Source of the DNA: Nisaea sediminum
GTDB taxonomy: Bacteria > Pseudomonadota > Alphaproteobacteria > Thalassobaculales > Thalassobaculaceae
Length of the DNA stretch: 64,000 nt
Direction of reading: 5' to 3'
NCBI RefSeq assembly: GCF_014904705.1
Contig: NZ_JACZCQ010000006.1
Span: 124,001 to 188,000 of the forward strand
The notes beneath the pieces were generated by a model, which was not told where the DNA came from, did no database searches, and saw only the letters and a program-made list of their open reading frames with translations. Positions 17,700 through 27,501 of this stretch are shown here, one piece after another. Positions within the stretch are counted from its first letter, which is position 1. The number at the start of each line of letters is the position of its first letter. Made by a program: the position numbers and the translations under genes.

Positions 17700-19130
17700 C
17701 TAATCGTCGAGGACCATATTCGTTGCGCCCCGCGTATCGGCACCGGACAGGTCCGCTCCGCGCAGGTCGGCGCCGGCGAAATCGGCGTCGCGCAAGACCG
17801 CGCCGCGGAGGTTGCAGTCCCGAAGGTCGGCGCCGGCGAAGACCGCGCCGCTCATCTCCGCCTGATGAAAATCGCCACCGCGCAAGATCGCGCGATCGAA
17901 TCTCGCCCGGTCGAAATGAGCCGGCCAGCGCTGCGTCTTGGCCCCGACGATCTGTACCGGTCCCGCCTGGACCCCCGTCAGCCGCGCTTCCATGAGGTTG
18001 GCGCGCCGCATCGTCACGCCGCGCAAATCGGCGTTCGAAAGATCCGCCGAGCGCATGTCGGCCAGCGCCAGGTCCGCCATCAGCAGGTTGATGCCCGACA
18101 GATCGCAACTGGTCAGAACGCTGCATTCCATGTTGGCGGCGGCCAGATTCAGCCGGCTGAGACTCTGCTTGCTGATGTCCCGGCGCGCGAGCGGCGCCCG
18201 AACGCCCTGCTTGCCGTTACTTTTGATCCAGAGGTCGTGCTGGATCATGATCTCCCGCATCTCCGGCCCGAGCGCGTCCAGCGCGCGCGGCATCCGCGCC
18301 AGGCGGAATTGCGGATCGTCCGGGTTCATGTTCGAGAACACGGCCCCGGCGAGATCGGCGCCGGTCAGATCCGTGCCGCTGAAGATCACGTTGTAGAGGA
18401 TCGTACCGTGCAGGATCGCGCCGGTCAGCGTGGCCTCGGTCAGGTCCGCGCCTTCGAGATCGGCGCCGGTCAGGTTCGAGTGGCTGAGATCGGCGCGCAC
18501 GAAGCGGGTATTGCGGAGCTTCGCATCGGTCAGGTCGGTCTGGACGATGAAAGCATTGGACAACCTGGCGCCGCTCATATCGGCCCGGGTCGCGTTGGCC
18601 ACCGCAAGATCGGCATCGACCGTGTTGTAAGTGACGGCAACGAGATTGCCCCGCGCATCCGGTTTTAGCAGCACGCCGTCCCGCAGATCGGCCTCCTGCA
18701 TGGTCACGTCGCAGAGATCCGCGCCGCGCATGCAGGCTCCGCGGAGGTCGGAGCGGGAAAGATTGGCGCCCTTCAGGCGTACCTCGCGCATATCGCAGGC
18801 GAAAAGATTTGCCGTCTTCAGATTGCAGTTCTCGAGATTGGCATTGCGGAGCGAGGATCCCGAGAGCTCGGCGCCGGCGAGCTCGCGACCGCTCAGATCC
18901 TTGAACTTGAGGTCGTAACCCTGAAGATTGGCTCTGGCGCCACCGGTCTGCCCACGCAGAAACATCCCGTGCCGCTCGACGACTTCCTCGAGCTCGGCGA
19001 GCGAAATCTGCCTTAGCGGGATATCGTCGGCAGCGGGAGTGCCGAGATCCAGTCTGGCTTCCGACGATGCCCAGGCGACTTCTGCCGGGATGCCGGGGAC
19101 AGTGTCAGTGTCGTCTTTACGTCCGGACAA
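17700..19130 (-). CDS. Pentapeptide-repeat protein, two repeat blocks
   Basis: A 476-residue protein. An ~75-residue N-terminal region (LRQISLAELEEVVERHGMFL) precedes a first pentapeptide block (~75-265, A(N/D)LXX repeats such as ADLSHSNLTGADLEGADL). A helical, non-repeat linker follows (~270-315, ALDALGPEMREIMIQHDLW), then a second block to the C-terminus. Such blocks fold into right-handed beta-helices. Some family members (Qnr, MfpA) mimic DNA and bind gyrase, but most have no known role. It is transcribed with mmcB, 9 bases downstream. Confidence 0.88.
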   Translation of the reverse strand: MSGRKDDTDTVPGIPAEVAWASSEARLDLGTPAADDIPLRQISLAELEEVVERHGMFLRGQTGGARANLQGYDLKFKDLSGRELAGAELSGSSLRNANLENCNLKTANLFACDMREVRLKGANLSRSDLRGACMRGADLCDVTMQEADLRDGVLLKPDARGNLVAVTYNTVDADLAVANATRADMSGARLSNAFIVQTDLTDAKLRNTRFVRADLSHSNLTGADLEGADLTEATLTGAILHGTILYNVIFSGTDLTGADLAGAVFSNMNPDDPQFRLARMPRALDALGPEMREIMIQHDLWIKSNGKQGVRAPLARRDISKQSLSRLNLAAANMECSVLTSCDLSGINLLMADLALADMRSADLSNADLRGVTMRRANLMEARLTGVQAGPVQIVGAKTQRWPAHFDRARFDRAILRGGDFHQAEMSGAVFAGADLRDCNLRGAVLRDADFAGADLRGADLSGADTRGATNMVLDD

Positions 19131-19244
19131 GTCCTAGGCCTGCTTCCCAAACTCTGCGCGGGGACGCTTTGTGCACCCCGCCATCGTTTAAGTAGATCGT
19201 GTTCCCGCGCCGGAATGCAAAAAAATATTCGGGGGAAGCCGGAT

Positions 19245-20201
19245 TCACATCCAGTCCTGGGCTTGCGGGAAATTGTAGGCAACGAACCTGTAGGTTGACT
19301 GCACCGCCTCGCGAATCCCCTTGGACCGGGTTGAAAGATCGATGTTCCAGGTCTCGATGACCTCGTCCCAGATCATGATCTTCTTGTGCAGTTCGTCGCG
19401 CATCTCGCGAATGAAGTTGATCTGTTTGTCGTAGCTCTTCAGGACCGTGAGGATCTCGCCGGTCTGCGCGTCGACCTGATCGAAGATGAAGCTGAAATCG
19501 CGAATCGGCGGCTCCATGAGGGTCCGCACCCGCTGAACTTCGGCCGTGAACTGACGGTCGCCACGATGCAGGGCGATCACCTGGACGAGTTTGGTCTGGA
19601 TCGCGCTCGCATAAGTGAACCGGTCGCGAAGCGCCTCGATATAGGCCAGCTCCCGCGCGACGCGGTCGACCAGATCGAGCACTTCCTGCTTGCGTTCCTC
19701 GCCCAGCCCCAGCTTCTCGGCGATTTCCGATATGCCCTTCTGAATGCGTTCCTTGGTCTCAGGCTTGGCCAGTTCCGCATGGATCTCGGATTCGTCCGGA
19801 TTGGCAATCGACGTGCCCGCCACCCACTGGGCGATCTGCACCATCAGGCGGTTCTTCGCCCGCTCCATGTGCTTTTCCTCGATCGACCAGCTTGCAGAGC
19901 CGTCCAGAAGCTCCCGGGGGATGGTGTCGCCCGGGCGGATATCCTTGACGTAGTTCAGACCCTTGCGAACGGTGTCGAGAAGCTTGCCGTCCTGGGAATC
20001 TTCATCGATGCCGAACTCGGTGCATAGCGAATCAAGCGGGATCGAGGCTTCAAGATCGCCGACGCGCACGCGCAGCGCGGGAGTCCGGTCCTGCCCGGAC
20101 AGCCGGAAATGCGCGCCGTTCACCTTGAAGATCTTGTGTTCAAAAGCGAAATGCGTCGACGGATCCAGAGTCTCGTCTTTTTCTTGTTCAGCAGCGGTCA
20201 T
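19245..20201 (-). CDS. Conserved hypothetical protein, helical
   Basis: A 318-residue acidic, soluble protein with no signal peptide, membrane span or motif I recognise. The N-terminal ~75 residues look beta-rich (FKVNGAHFRLSGQDRTPALR). Residues ~100-318 are mainly helical with coiled-coil character (IREMRDELHKKIMIWDEVIE). It lies back-to-back with cheZ across 204 bases and 114 bases upstream of the pentapeptide-repeat gene on the same strand. The context allows a link to motility or envelope control, but this is not shown by the sequence. Confidence 0.65.
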   Translation of the reverse strand: MTAAEQEKDETLDPSTHFAFEHKIFKVNGAHFRLSGQDRTPALRVRVGDLEASIPLDSLCTEFGIDEDSQDGKLLDTVRKGLNYVKDIRPGDTIPRELLDGSASWSIEEKHMERAKNRLMVQIAQWVAGTSIANPDESEIHAELAKPETKERIQKGISEIAEKLGLGEERKQEVLDLVDRVARELAYIEALRDRFTYASAIQTKLVQVIALHRGDRQFTAEVQRVRTLMEPPIRDFSFIFDQVDAQTGEILTVLKSYDKQINFIREMRDELHKKIMIWDEVIETWNIDLSTRSKGIREAVQSTYRFVAYNFPQAQDWM

Positions 20202-20405
20202 TCTCGCTCCACATTCGCAGGTTCGAAAACCTGCCTCCCCAACGTCTCAAGCTTTCTTACTTCAAGAGACTGAATGAATAGCTAACGCCGGCCTGAAATC
20301 CGAGGGTACCCCTTCACGCCACTCTTTGTAGAGAAAATTGATTAACGGAAAATTAGGACGGCGGCTTTATAGTGGAGATATGCGGGTGTTCAAGACCCGG
20401 GTGCA

Positions 20406-21233
20406 ATGCCCGTGTCCGCTCGCAAGCGTAACTATTGCCGAGGTCGCGTCGTGGGTGATGTAAAGGGAAGAATTTTCTCGGTCGAGCGCCGTGCGCAGCA
20501 GCGCAGCGGGTCCGGCGGGGCGACGCCCCCGAAAGCCATTGCTCCCGGCCTCTCCTCCGGCGCCTTCGAGGAAGCGCTGCTGGCGGAAATCTCAAGCCTC
20601 AGGACGGAGCTTTCCGAGATTCGCAAGGCTGTTGGAATGACCGGCGTAACGGCGCCGGTGGCCGAGGTTCCGGAAGAAGTCGACGTCAGCGAACATGACA
20701 TTGACCACGATCTCAGGATCGAGATCGCCCAGATGGTCCGCTCGATCGGCCGCGCGAAGAGCCAGATCGCGGCGATCAAGCATCCGATGTCGGCCGAAGA
20801 CCAGATGCAGACCGCGTCCCTGCAGCTCGACACGATCGTGCAAACGACCGAGACCGCGACCAACGAGATCATGTCCTCCGTCGATTCCATCGAGGGGACC
20901 CTGAAGCAAATTCACGGCTTTACGCTCGACGATCCCGAGGTCCAGCAACTCATCGATCAGGCGTCCAACCAGCTGATCTCCATTATAGAGGCCTGCAGCT
21001 TCCAGGACCTCACCGGCCAGCGGATCAACCAGGTGGTCAAGACGCTCCGCTTCATCGAGAGCCGCATCCTCGCGATGATCGATATCTGGGGCGGCCTCGA
21101 GGCCTTCAAGGACCTGCCGATCCCGAAAGACGAGAGCGATGAAGGCGTCTCCGAGGAGGAGGATCTGCTGAACGGCCCCGCGCTCGGCAGCGCCGGGCTC
21201 AGCCAGGACGATATCGACGCCCTGTTCGACTGA
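20406..21233 (+). CDS. cheZ: Protein phosphatase CheZ
   Basis: A 275-residue CheZ family protein that dephosphorylates CheY-P. The long helical hairpin covers ~85-235. The catalytic segment ACSFQDLTGQRINQVV (~196-211) keeps the Asp and Gln that correspond to E. coli Asp143 and Gln147. The C-terminal SQDDIDALFD is the CheY-binding tail. The first ~60 residues are basic and low in complexity. The ATG at 20406 has no SD; a GTG at 20451 (VGDVKGRIF) is an in-frame alternative. The gene is isolated from any chemotaxis operon in this window. Confidence 0.88.
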   Translation: MPVSARKRNYCRGRVVGDVKGRIFSVERRAQQRSGSGGATPPKAIAPGLSSGAFEEALLAEISSLRTELSEIRKAVGMTGVTAPVAEVPEEVDVSEHDIDHDLRIEIAQMVRSIGRAKSQIAAIKHPMSAEDQMQTASLQLDTIVQTTETATNEIMSSVDSIEGTLKQIHGFTLDDPEVQQLIDQASNQLISIIEACSFQDLTGQRINQVVKTLRFIESRILAMIDIWGGLEAFKDLPIPKDESDEGVSEEEDLLNGPALGSAGLSQDDIDALFD

Positions 21234-21285
21234 TACCACGGCAAGCCCCCCCGGCGGGTCGACTTGCGAAGCGCGCCGCCGGTGA

Positions 21286-21314
21286 CTTGATCCGAGGCGC
21301 ACGATCACCTACAT
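21286..21314 (+). promoter_or_regulatory. Putative RpoH (sigma-32) promoter of hsp20-2
   Basis: CTTG at 21286, then 18 bases, then CCTACAT at 21308: a good match to the alphaproteobacterial heat-shock consensus CTTG-N17/18-CYTATNT. It lies ~120 bases before the hsp20-2 start. Confidence 0.65.
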
Positions 21315-21319
21315 GAAGT

Positions 21320-21406
21320 GGGCGCGCGATCAATGAGGATGCGCGTATTGAGTGCCGCATAGGCGGGCTCGAAGATCGTCTCGCTCATGTATGAGGGGTT
21401 GGTCCC
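21320..21406 (+). ncRNA. ROSE-like RNA thermometer leader of hsp20-2
   Basis: Successive hairpins include CCGC/GCGG (21355-21366) and a last hairpin at 21381-21398. There, TCGCT (ROSE U(U/C)GCU) and CTCA pair with TGAG and the SD GAGGGG, leaving a G-G mismatch. The SD is 8 bases before the ATG. The layout matches the hsp20-1 leader although the sequences differ. Confidence 0.65.
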
Positions 21407-21868
21407 ATGTCACGCATGTCCGTTTTCAACTCTCCGCTCCTGCTCGGATTCGATCATTTCGAACGGGCGCTGGACCGGATCTCGAAAACCACCTCCGACG
21501 GTTATCCGCCGTATAACATCGAGCAGACCGGCAAAGACGGCTTGCAGATCACGCTTGCCGTGGCCGGCTTCGCCTCCGAAGACCTCAGCGTTCAGATCGA
21601 GGACAATCAGCTGGTGATCCGCGGCCGCCAGAGCGACGACGACGACCGGATCTATCTCCACCGCGGTATCGCCGCGCGCCAGTTCCAGCGGACCTTTGTC
21701 CTCGCGGAGGGGATCGAAGTCGTTTCAGCGGATCTCGATAACGGCCTGCTTCACATCGAGCTTCGCAGGCCGTTGCCCGAAGTGAAGGTGCAGACGATCG
21801 AGATCAACGGCAGCCGGAAGACCCCAAGGGTCACGTCCGAGAAACTCGATATCGAGCACGCCGACTGA
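21407..21868 (+). CDS. Small heat shock protein Hsp20 (IbpA type), copy 2
   Basis: A 153-residue alpha-crystallin chaperone. The N-terminus MSRMSVFNSPLLLGFDHFER and the core (YPPYNIEQ, then LQITLAVAGF, YLHRGIAARQFQRTF and GLLHIELRRPLPE) place it in the second alphaproteobacterial IbpA class, distinct from copy 1 at 4793. It is under an RpoH-type promoter and a thermometer leader. DUF1150 follows 57 bases later, as in many related genomes. Confidence 0.93.
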   Translation: MSRMSVFNSPLLLGFDHFERALDRISKTTSDGYPPYNIEQTGKDGLQITLAVAGFASEDLSVQIEDNQLVIRGRQSDDDDRIYLHRGIAARQFQRTFVLAEGIEVVSADLDNGLLHIELRRPLPEVKVQTIEINGSRKTPRVTSEKLDIEHAD

Positions 21869-21925
21869 TACCGCCGGAAAAACTCTCTCAACCAGACGGA
21901 CGCATCAGCCGGAAAGGAGATGCGT

Positions 21926-22153
21926 ATGGATACGGATATGCCAGAGCCAATCGATGTGCGCCGCATGAGCGCCAAGGATTTCGCCGCCCTAGGGCTGTTT
22001 GACATCGCCTTCGTGAAACCGGTGACGAGCGGCGGAGAGGCGAACTACGAAATTCACACCGCGGACGGACAACTCGTCGCCGACGCGCCGAGTTGGGACG
22101 CGGCCGTTTCGCTGATCCGGGAAAACGAGATGGAGGCTGCCCGGATTCACTGA
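21926..22153 (+). CDS. DUF1150 family protein
   Basis: A 75-residue acidic protein with the DUF1150 core DFAALGLFDIAFVKPV and YEIHTADGQLV. The ATG at 21926 is chosen because AAGGAG lies 6 bases before it; the ATG at 21920 touches the SD. The family almost always sits next to Hsp20 genes in alphaproteobacteria, and the function is unknown. It is probably co-transcribed with hsp20-2. Confidence 0.88.
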   Translation: MDTDMPEPIDVRRMSAKDFAALGLFDIAFVKPVTSGGEANYEIHTADGQLVADAPSWDAAVSLIRENEMEAARIH

Positions 22154-22202
22154 AACGGGCAGCTGCTCCGCAGGCTGGAATGCCGTCGGCGCGGCAGGGG
22201 AA

Positions 22203-22667
22203 TCAGGCCGCGTTGCTGGCCGTTGCCTCTGTCAGCAGCGCATAGATCGCGTCGACGCTGTCGGCGCCGCGGATCTTGTCGCAGTTCCCCTTGTCACGCA
22301 GCAGACGCGAGACACGGGCAAGCGCCTTCAGATGGTCCGCTCCGGCGGATTCGGGTGCAAGCAGCAGGAAAATGATATCGACCGGCTTGTCGTCGATCGC
22401 GTCGAACTCGACGGCCCTGTCGGCACGCGCGAAAATACCGTACAGCCGGTCGAGTTCAGGCAGTTTGCCATGCGGAATCGCAATGCCTTCGCCCATTCCG
22501 GTCGTACCGAGACGCTCCCGCTCCAGCAACACGTCGAAGATCTCTCTTTGCCCGAGACCGGTCACGTCGGCGGCACGGCGGGAAAGCTCCTGCAGCGCCT
22601 GTTTCTTCGACGTGACTTTCAGATGAGGAATGACGCCCTCGGGAATTAGGATTTCCGCGATTTCCAT
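22203..22667 (-). CDS. ptsN: PTS IIA-like nitrogen-regulatory protein PtsN
   Basis: A 154-residue EIIA-Ntr domain. The phosphoacceptor is His66 in GIAIPHGKLPEL. It takes phosphate from NPr in the nitrogen PTS and regulates potassium uptake, nitrogen and envelope functions in other proteobacteria. It is the last gene of the order rpoN-hpf-ptsN, the usual arrangement. Confidence 0.94.
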   Translation of the reverse strand: MEIAEILIPEGVIPHLKVTSKKQALQELSRRAADVTGLGQREIFDVLLERERLGTTGMGEGIAIPHGKLPELDRLYGIFARADRAVEFDAIDDKPVDIIFLLLAPESAGADHLKALARVSRLLRDKGNCDKIRGADSVDAIYALLTEATASNAA

Positions 22668-22762
22668 CGTGTCTACCCTGCTCTCGCTTCAAATAGGCAC
22701 CGTGCGGGCCATCTCTGTCAAGCGAGCAGCCCATTCACGATGCCGGTCCCGTTGCGGCCGGC

Positions 22763-23341
22763 TCAGCCTTGAGCCAGGCCCTTTGGATCGATCCAACCGA
22801 TGTTCCCGTCGCCGCGGCGGTAGATCACATTCAGTTCACCATGCGACCGGTTCCGGAACATCACCACCGGAAGGTCGCCCAACTCGAGACGCATGACGGC
22901 CTCCTCCACCGAGAGATCCTCGATGTTGGTGGTCATCTCCGCGACGACCACGGCCTGCCACTCTTCCTCCGGGGAAGGCTGGGCTTCGGCGTGATCGGCC
23001 GCGAGCACGTACTGCTGGGCAGCAATATTCACGCCACCGTTGCCGCGATGATGGTCGCGAACCCGGCGCTTGAACCGGCGCAGGCGCTTGTCGATATGCT
23101 CGCCGGCCTTGTCGGCGGACTTGTAGGCATCGCCGTCGCTGCCCTGGCCACGGACGAACATGTCACGTCCGACATGAACCGCGATGTCAGTGCGAAAATC
23201 ATTGCCCTCTTTGGAGACCGTCACGGTCCCCTCGAGCGGATCGCCAAAGTACTTCTCGGAAATATCCGTCACGAGTCGCTCGACATGCTCCTTGAGCGCG
23301 TCGCTGATCTGGACCTGCTTACCGTTGATTGCTAGCTGCAT
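22763..23341 (-). CDS. hpf: Ribosome hibernation-promoting factor, long form (HPF/RaiA)
   Basis: A 192-residue long HPF. Residues ~1-105 are the ribosome-binding domain (SDALKEHVERLVTDISEKYF, then RFKRRVRDHH). The C-terminal dimerisation domain (~130-192) has LSVEEAVMRLELGDLPVVMF and NVIYRRGDGNIGWI. Long forms join two 70S ribosomes into 100S particles in stationary phase. It lies between rpoN and ptsN. Confidence 0.94.
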   Translation of the reverse strand: MQLAINGKQVQISDALKEHVERLVTDISEKYFGDPLEGTVTVSKEGNDFRTDIAVHVGRDMFVRGQGSDGDAYKSADKAGEHIDKRLRRFKRRVRDHHRGNGGVNIAAQQYVLAADHAEAQPSPEEEWQAVVVAEMTTNIEDLSVEEAVMRLELGDLPVVMFRNRSHGELNVIYRRGDGNIGWIDPKGLAQG

Positions 23342-23515
23342 GCTTCTTTCGCGGTCGATGACATTTGGCCATTCGGCGTCGGGACCCGGCTTTGAACCAT
23401 CCGGAGAAAGTCTGCCCGCAACGTCGCCTTGGCGACGAAGGCGCGGAACTTATGCGCGCCACTTGGGAGAGTCAAGCGCTGCGGTTACGAGTTTTCTAAG
23501 TACCCGGCATAAAGG

Positions 23516-25102
23516 TCAAATTCCCATCGATTTTTCGCGTCTCCTCTGAACGGACGACGGAATTCTCATCGCTTCGCGGTATTTCGCGATGGTCCGCCGT
23601 GCAATATCGACGCCCTCGCCCCGGAGGATTTCAACGATGCGATCGTCCGACAGCACCTTGTTCGGCGGTTCCTCGTCGATCAGCTTCTTGATCTTGAACC
23701 GGACCGCCTCGGCGGAGAGGGCGTCACCACCCGCCGATGATGCGATGGCACTCGTGAAGAAGTATTTAAGCTCGTAAATACCGCGCGGCGTCGCCATGAA
23801 CTTGTTCGAGGTGACGCGGCTGACCGTGCTTTCGTGCATCTCGATCGCCTCGGCGATATCGCGCAGCACGAGCGGGCGCAGATACTGGATACCATGCTGG
23901 AAAAACGCGTCCTGCTGGCGGACGATCTCGCCCGAGACCTTGAGGATCGTCGTCGCGCGCTGATGCAGCGAGCGGACCAGCCAGTTGGCCGACTGGTGAC
24001 ATTCGCTGAGATATTCCCGGTCCGCCTTGTTCTTCGGGGTCCGGCTGATCTGCGAGAGATAGGCGTTGTTCACCAGCACACGCGGCAAGGTGTCCGGATT
24101 GAGTTCGACCACCCAGCTGCCGTCCGGCGCGGCGCGTACGAGGACGTCCGGCACAACCGGTTCGCTGTTGTCGGGCTCGAAGGTGAGTCCCGGCTTCGGG
24201 TTCAGCGACCGGATCTCCTCCACCATCTCGGTAAGGTCCTCGGCATCCACGCCGCAGACCTTCAGCAGCGCCGGCATGTCGCGCTTCGCGAGCAGCGGCA
24301 GATTGTCGAGCAGGGCCTGGATCGCCGGATCGAGCCGGTTTCGGTCCTTCAGTTGCAGGGCAAGGCATTCGGAGAGACTGCGGGCGAAGATCCCCGGCGG
24401 GTCGAGAGCCTGGAGCTTGCCCAGGACCGTCTCCACGGCCTCGAGTTCCGCCCCGAGCCGGTCGGCAACCTCTTCCAGGTCGCCGGTCAGGTATCCGGCA
24501 TCGTCCAGCTGGTCGAGCAGGTCCGCGGCGATGATCCGCTCGTCGGGCCGGCTAATATCGAGGGTGATCTGTTCCAGAAGATGCTCGCGCAGCGTCTTCA
24601 GCCCGCCGACGCTCTCCTCGATGCCCGGAAGGTCGTCGCCGCCGCGGCCGGAACCGGAACCCGCAGCCGCCTCCCAGCTTCCGAGAGTGGGCGTGACGGA
24701 CGGATCGGTTTCCTCGACGCCCGCACTGCCCCAATTGTTCTCGTAATCGGAATCGCCCGGATCCTCGCCGCCGGCGGGGAGCGATTCGGACGTCGTCCGG
24801 TCGACGATATCGGGGCCGTCCGGCGCATCGTCCCAACCGCTGTCGCCCGCCCCCTCCGGCGCGGCGCCCTCTCCCTCGACGGCCTTGTCATAGGCGGCGA
24901 GATTGTCCGCCTCGAGCGCCTCCAGGGTAGCTGGCCCGTCGCCGTCGTCCCGCTCCAGCAGCGGATTCTGCTCGAGTTCGGCCTCGACGAATTCCGTCAG
25001 CTCAAGATTATTGAACTGCAGCAGCTTGATCGCCTGCTGCAGCTGCGGCGTCATTACCAGGTTCTGGGACTGTCTGAGGTCCAGTCTGGCCGAAAGCGCC
25101 AA
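23516..25102 (-). CDS. rpoN: RNA polymerase sigma-54 factor
   Basis: A 528-residue RpoN. The Gln/Leu-rich activator-interacting region I (residues ~1-50, LRQSQNLVMTPQLQQAIKLL) is followed by an acidic region II (~50-160), the core-binding domain and a helix-turn-helix (AIEMHESTVSRVTSNKFM). The RpoN box ARRTIAKYREAM is near residue 497. It lies 11 bases after lptB and is probably in the lptC-lptA-lptB-rpoN transcript. Confidence 0.97.
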   Translation of the reverse strand: MALSARLDLRQSQNLVMTPQLQQAIKLLQFNNLELTEFVEAELEQNPLLERDDGDGPATLEALEADNLAAYDKAVEGEGAAPEGAGDSGWDDAPDGPDIVDRTTSESLPAGGEDPGDSDYENNWGSAGVEETDPSVTPTLGSWEAAAGSGSGRGGDDLPGIEESVGGLKTLREHLLEQITLDISRPDERIIAADLLDQLDDAGYLTGDLEEVADRLGAELEAVETVLGKLQALDPPGIFARSLSECLALQLKDRNRLDPAIQALLDNLPLLAKRDMPALLKVCGVDAEDLTEMVEEIRSLNPKPGLTFEPDNSEPVVPDVLVRAAPDGSWVVELNPDTLPRVLVNNAYLSQISRTPKNKADREYLSECHQSANWLVRSLHQRATTILKVSGEIVRQQDAFFQHGIQYLRPLVLRDIAEAIEMHESTVSRVTSNKFMATPRGIYELKYFFTSAIASSAGGDALSAEAVRFKIKKLIDEEPPNKVLSDDRIVEILRGEGVDIARRTIAKYREAMRIPSSVQRRREKSMGI

Positions 25103-25113
25103 GGCCGGTCTCC

Positions 25114-25908
<795 letters not shown>

Positions 25909-25954
25909 CCCTTAGCCTTTGCCCCGCTTTGCGGTTTGCCGTTTCCGTGCCGGT

Positions 25955-26794
25955 TCATTTCTTGTCCGACTTCGGATTGAACAATCCTCTGACCCGTTGT
26001 TTCGCTCCATCCGGTCCCGACAGCAGCTTGCTGATGCCGGTCTTGAGATTCACTTCGGCGCGCTCGCCGTTCAACTGGTTCTCACCCCGCGTGATCCGCA
26101 CGTTGCCCTGCAGGATCGCGGTCTCCGAATCGACATTGTAGATGCCTTCATCGCCGCGCGCGACATCCTCGGCCGTGGTGATGACGACATTGCCGACCGC
26201 GTCCATCCGGGTGGCGACCAGCTTGCCGGCGCGATCCTCCTCGAAGCGGGCGATCAGGGTATCGGCGCGGATCGTCCGGTCGTCCTTCTTCGCCACCGCG
26301 TTCCCGCGGGCCACGGCGATCTTGCGCTGCTCCCAGTATTCAAGGCTGTCCCGGGCGGTGATCGTCTCGGTTCCGGTCTCGAGCCGGGGCGGCGCTTGCT
26401 TGCCGAGCAGCACCGCGACCGCTTCGTCCAGATCGTAGACGGCGCGTTCGCCATAGCCGGTCTGCTTGTCGGAGGAAATCACGACCTTCCCGACCGCTTC
26501 CAGCCGGTAGATGTCGGTCGCCCCGTTGGCCTCTCGGTAAAGAGCCGTCAGAGTGTCCGCCCGCACCGTCACGCCGCCACGCTCCGCCCTCGCGTTTCCG
26601 CGCGCCACATACATGCGCTGGTCGCGGATCCATTCGATACCGTCATCGGCTTCGACCGTCACCGGACCTTCGTCTCCGGCCTGCCCCGGAACGCTCTGGG
26701 CCCGCGTCTCCGGAATCGCCATCGTCCAGCAGAGGGCCGCGATCAGAATGGCCCAACCGCAAACGGTCCGACGGCCGGGTCGGTCTATACGCAT
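25955..26794 (-). CDS. lptA: LPS transport periplasmic protein LptA (OstA-like)
   Basis: A 279-residue periplasmic bridge protein carrying LPS from LptC to LptD. A signal peptide (hydrophobic WAILIAALCWTMAI, cleavage near residue 33) is followed by two OstA-type repeats (VTVEADDGIEW; MYVARGNARAERGGVTVRAD; IAVARGNAVAKKDDRTIRAD). It is longer than E. coli LptA (185). The ATG at 26794 shares its A with the lptC TGA (TGATG), with GGAGAG upstream; a GTG lies one codon earlier. Confidence 0.9.
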   Translation of the reverse strand: MRIDRPGRRTVCGWAILIAALCWTMAIPETRAQSVPGQAGDEGPVTVEADDGIEWIRDQRMYVARGNARAERGGVTVRADTLTALYREANGATDIYRLEAVGKVVISSDKQTGYGERAVYDLDEAVAVLLGKQAPPRLETGTETITARDSLEYWEQRKIAVARGNAVAKKDDRTIRADTLIARFEEDRAGKLVATRMDAVGNVVITTAEDVARGDEGIYNVDSETAILQGNVRITRGENQLNGERAEVNLKTGISKLLSGPDGAKQRVRGLFNPKSDKK

Positions 26795-27501
26795 CACTTC
26801 GCTCTCCGGGTCTCGAGCCCACCGAGCTGAGCCGGATAAAGCACCACCTTGCTTTTGCCAACGAAAACGATGCGCTCGCCCCGGTCATAGATCCGGAAAC
26901 CCTCGCCGGTCGCGATGCCGCTCTGGCCGTGGGCGCTGACCGGATCGTCGCTGGTCGCCATACCCTCGTCGAGCAGGACGCGAGCGCTTTCCGAGGTCAC
27001 CGTGTAGCCGCGATCGTGAAACACCGTGACGCCGCCGCTGAGGTCGATCGTCTTCTGTTTCCTGTCATAGATGCCGGCCGCGGCGGAAAGCGCGAGCCAT
27101 TCCTCCTCGTTGACCGCAAGGTCGGCCTGCGGCGCGACGAGATCGAGACGGTCCGACTCATGGCTGTCCTGGCTCGCGCGCTGCGCGGTGATCTCATAGG
27201 GACGCTGGGCGTCGTCCACCCCGACATAGCGCGGCTGGTCCATGCTCAACCCGTCGGTCGCAACGGCAAGCAGGTTCTTCGCCTTGTCTCCGAGACGGAA
27301 CTTGGTGTGATCCGGGATAAGCTGCGGCCAGCTCACGATCAGAGCGACAATGGCAAGCGCGAGGGCCGGCAGGATCAGCTTCATCAGCACGACCATGCGG
27401 CTGGCGCGGAAATGCGCCGCCTCGCGCCTGCGGGGAGCCTCCGGCAGGAACCGGCGTCCGCCGAAATCACCTCCGATGTTTGACGCTGTCTGTTCGGACA
27501 T
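26794..27501 (-). CDS. lptC: LPS export periplasmic protein LptC
   Basis: A 235-residue inner-membrane protein with one N-terminal span (~38-60, LMKLILPALALAIVALIVSW) and a periplasmic beta-jellyroll (YEITAQRASQDS, then IDLSGGVTVFHDRGYTVTSE). It links LptBFG to LptA. It is the first gene of the lpt-rpoN cluster, overlapping lptA by one base. Confidence 0.92.
   Translation of the reverse strand: MSEQTASNIGGDFGGRRFLPEAPRRREAAHFRASRMVVLMKLILPALALAIVALIVSWPQLIPDHTKFRLGDKAKNLLAVATDGLSMDQPRYVGVDDAQRPYEITAQRASQDSHESDRLDLVAPQADLAVNEEEWLALSAAAGIYDRKQKTIDLSGGVTVFHDRGYTVTSESARVLLDEGMATSDDPVSAHGQSGIATGEGFRIYDRGERIVFVGKSKVVLYPAQLGGLETRRAK

Noticed and set aside
17691-19244. LexA box for mmcB
   Set aside because: No GTTC-N7-GTTC or GAAC-N7-GAAC was seen upstream of the mmcB operon; GTTCCCGCGCCGGAA near 19202 is palindromic but not the consensus.
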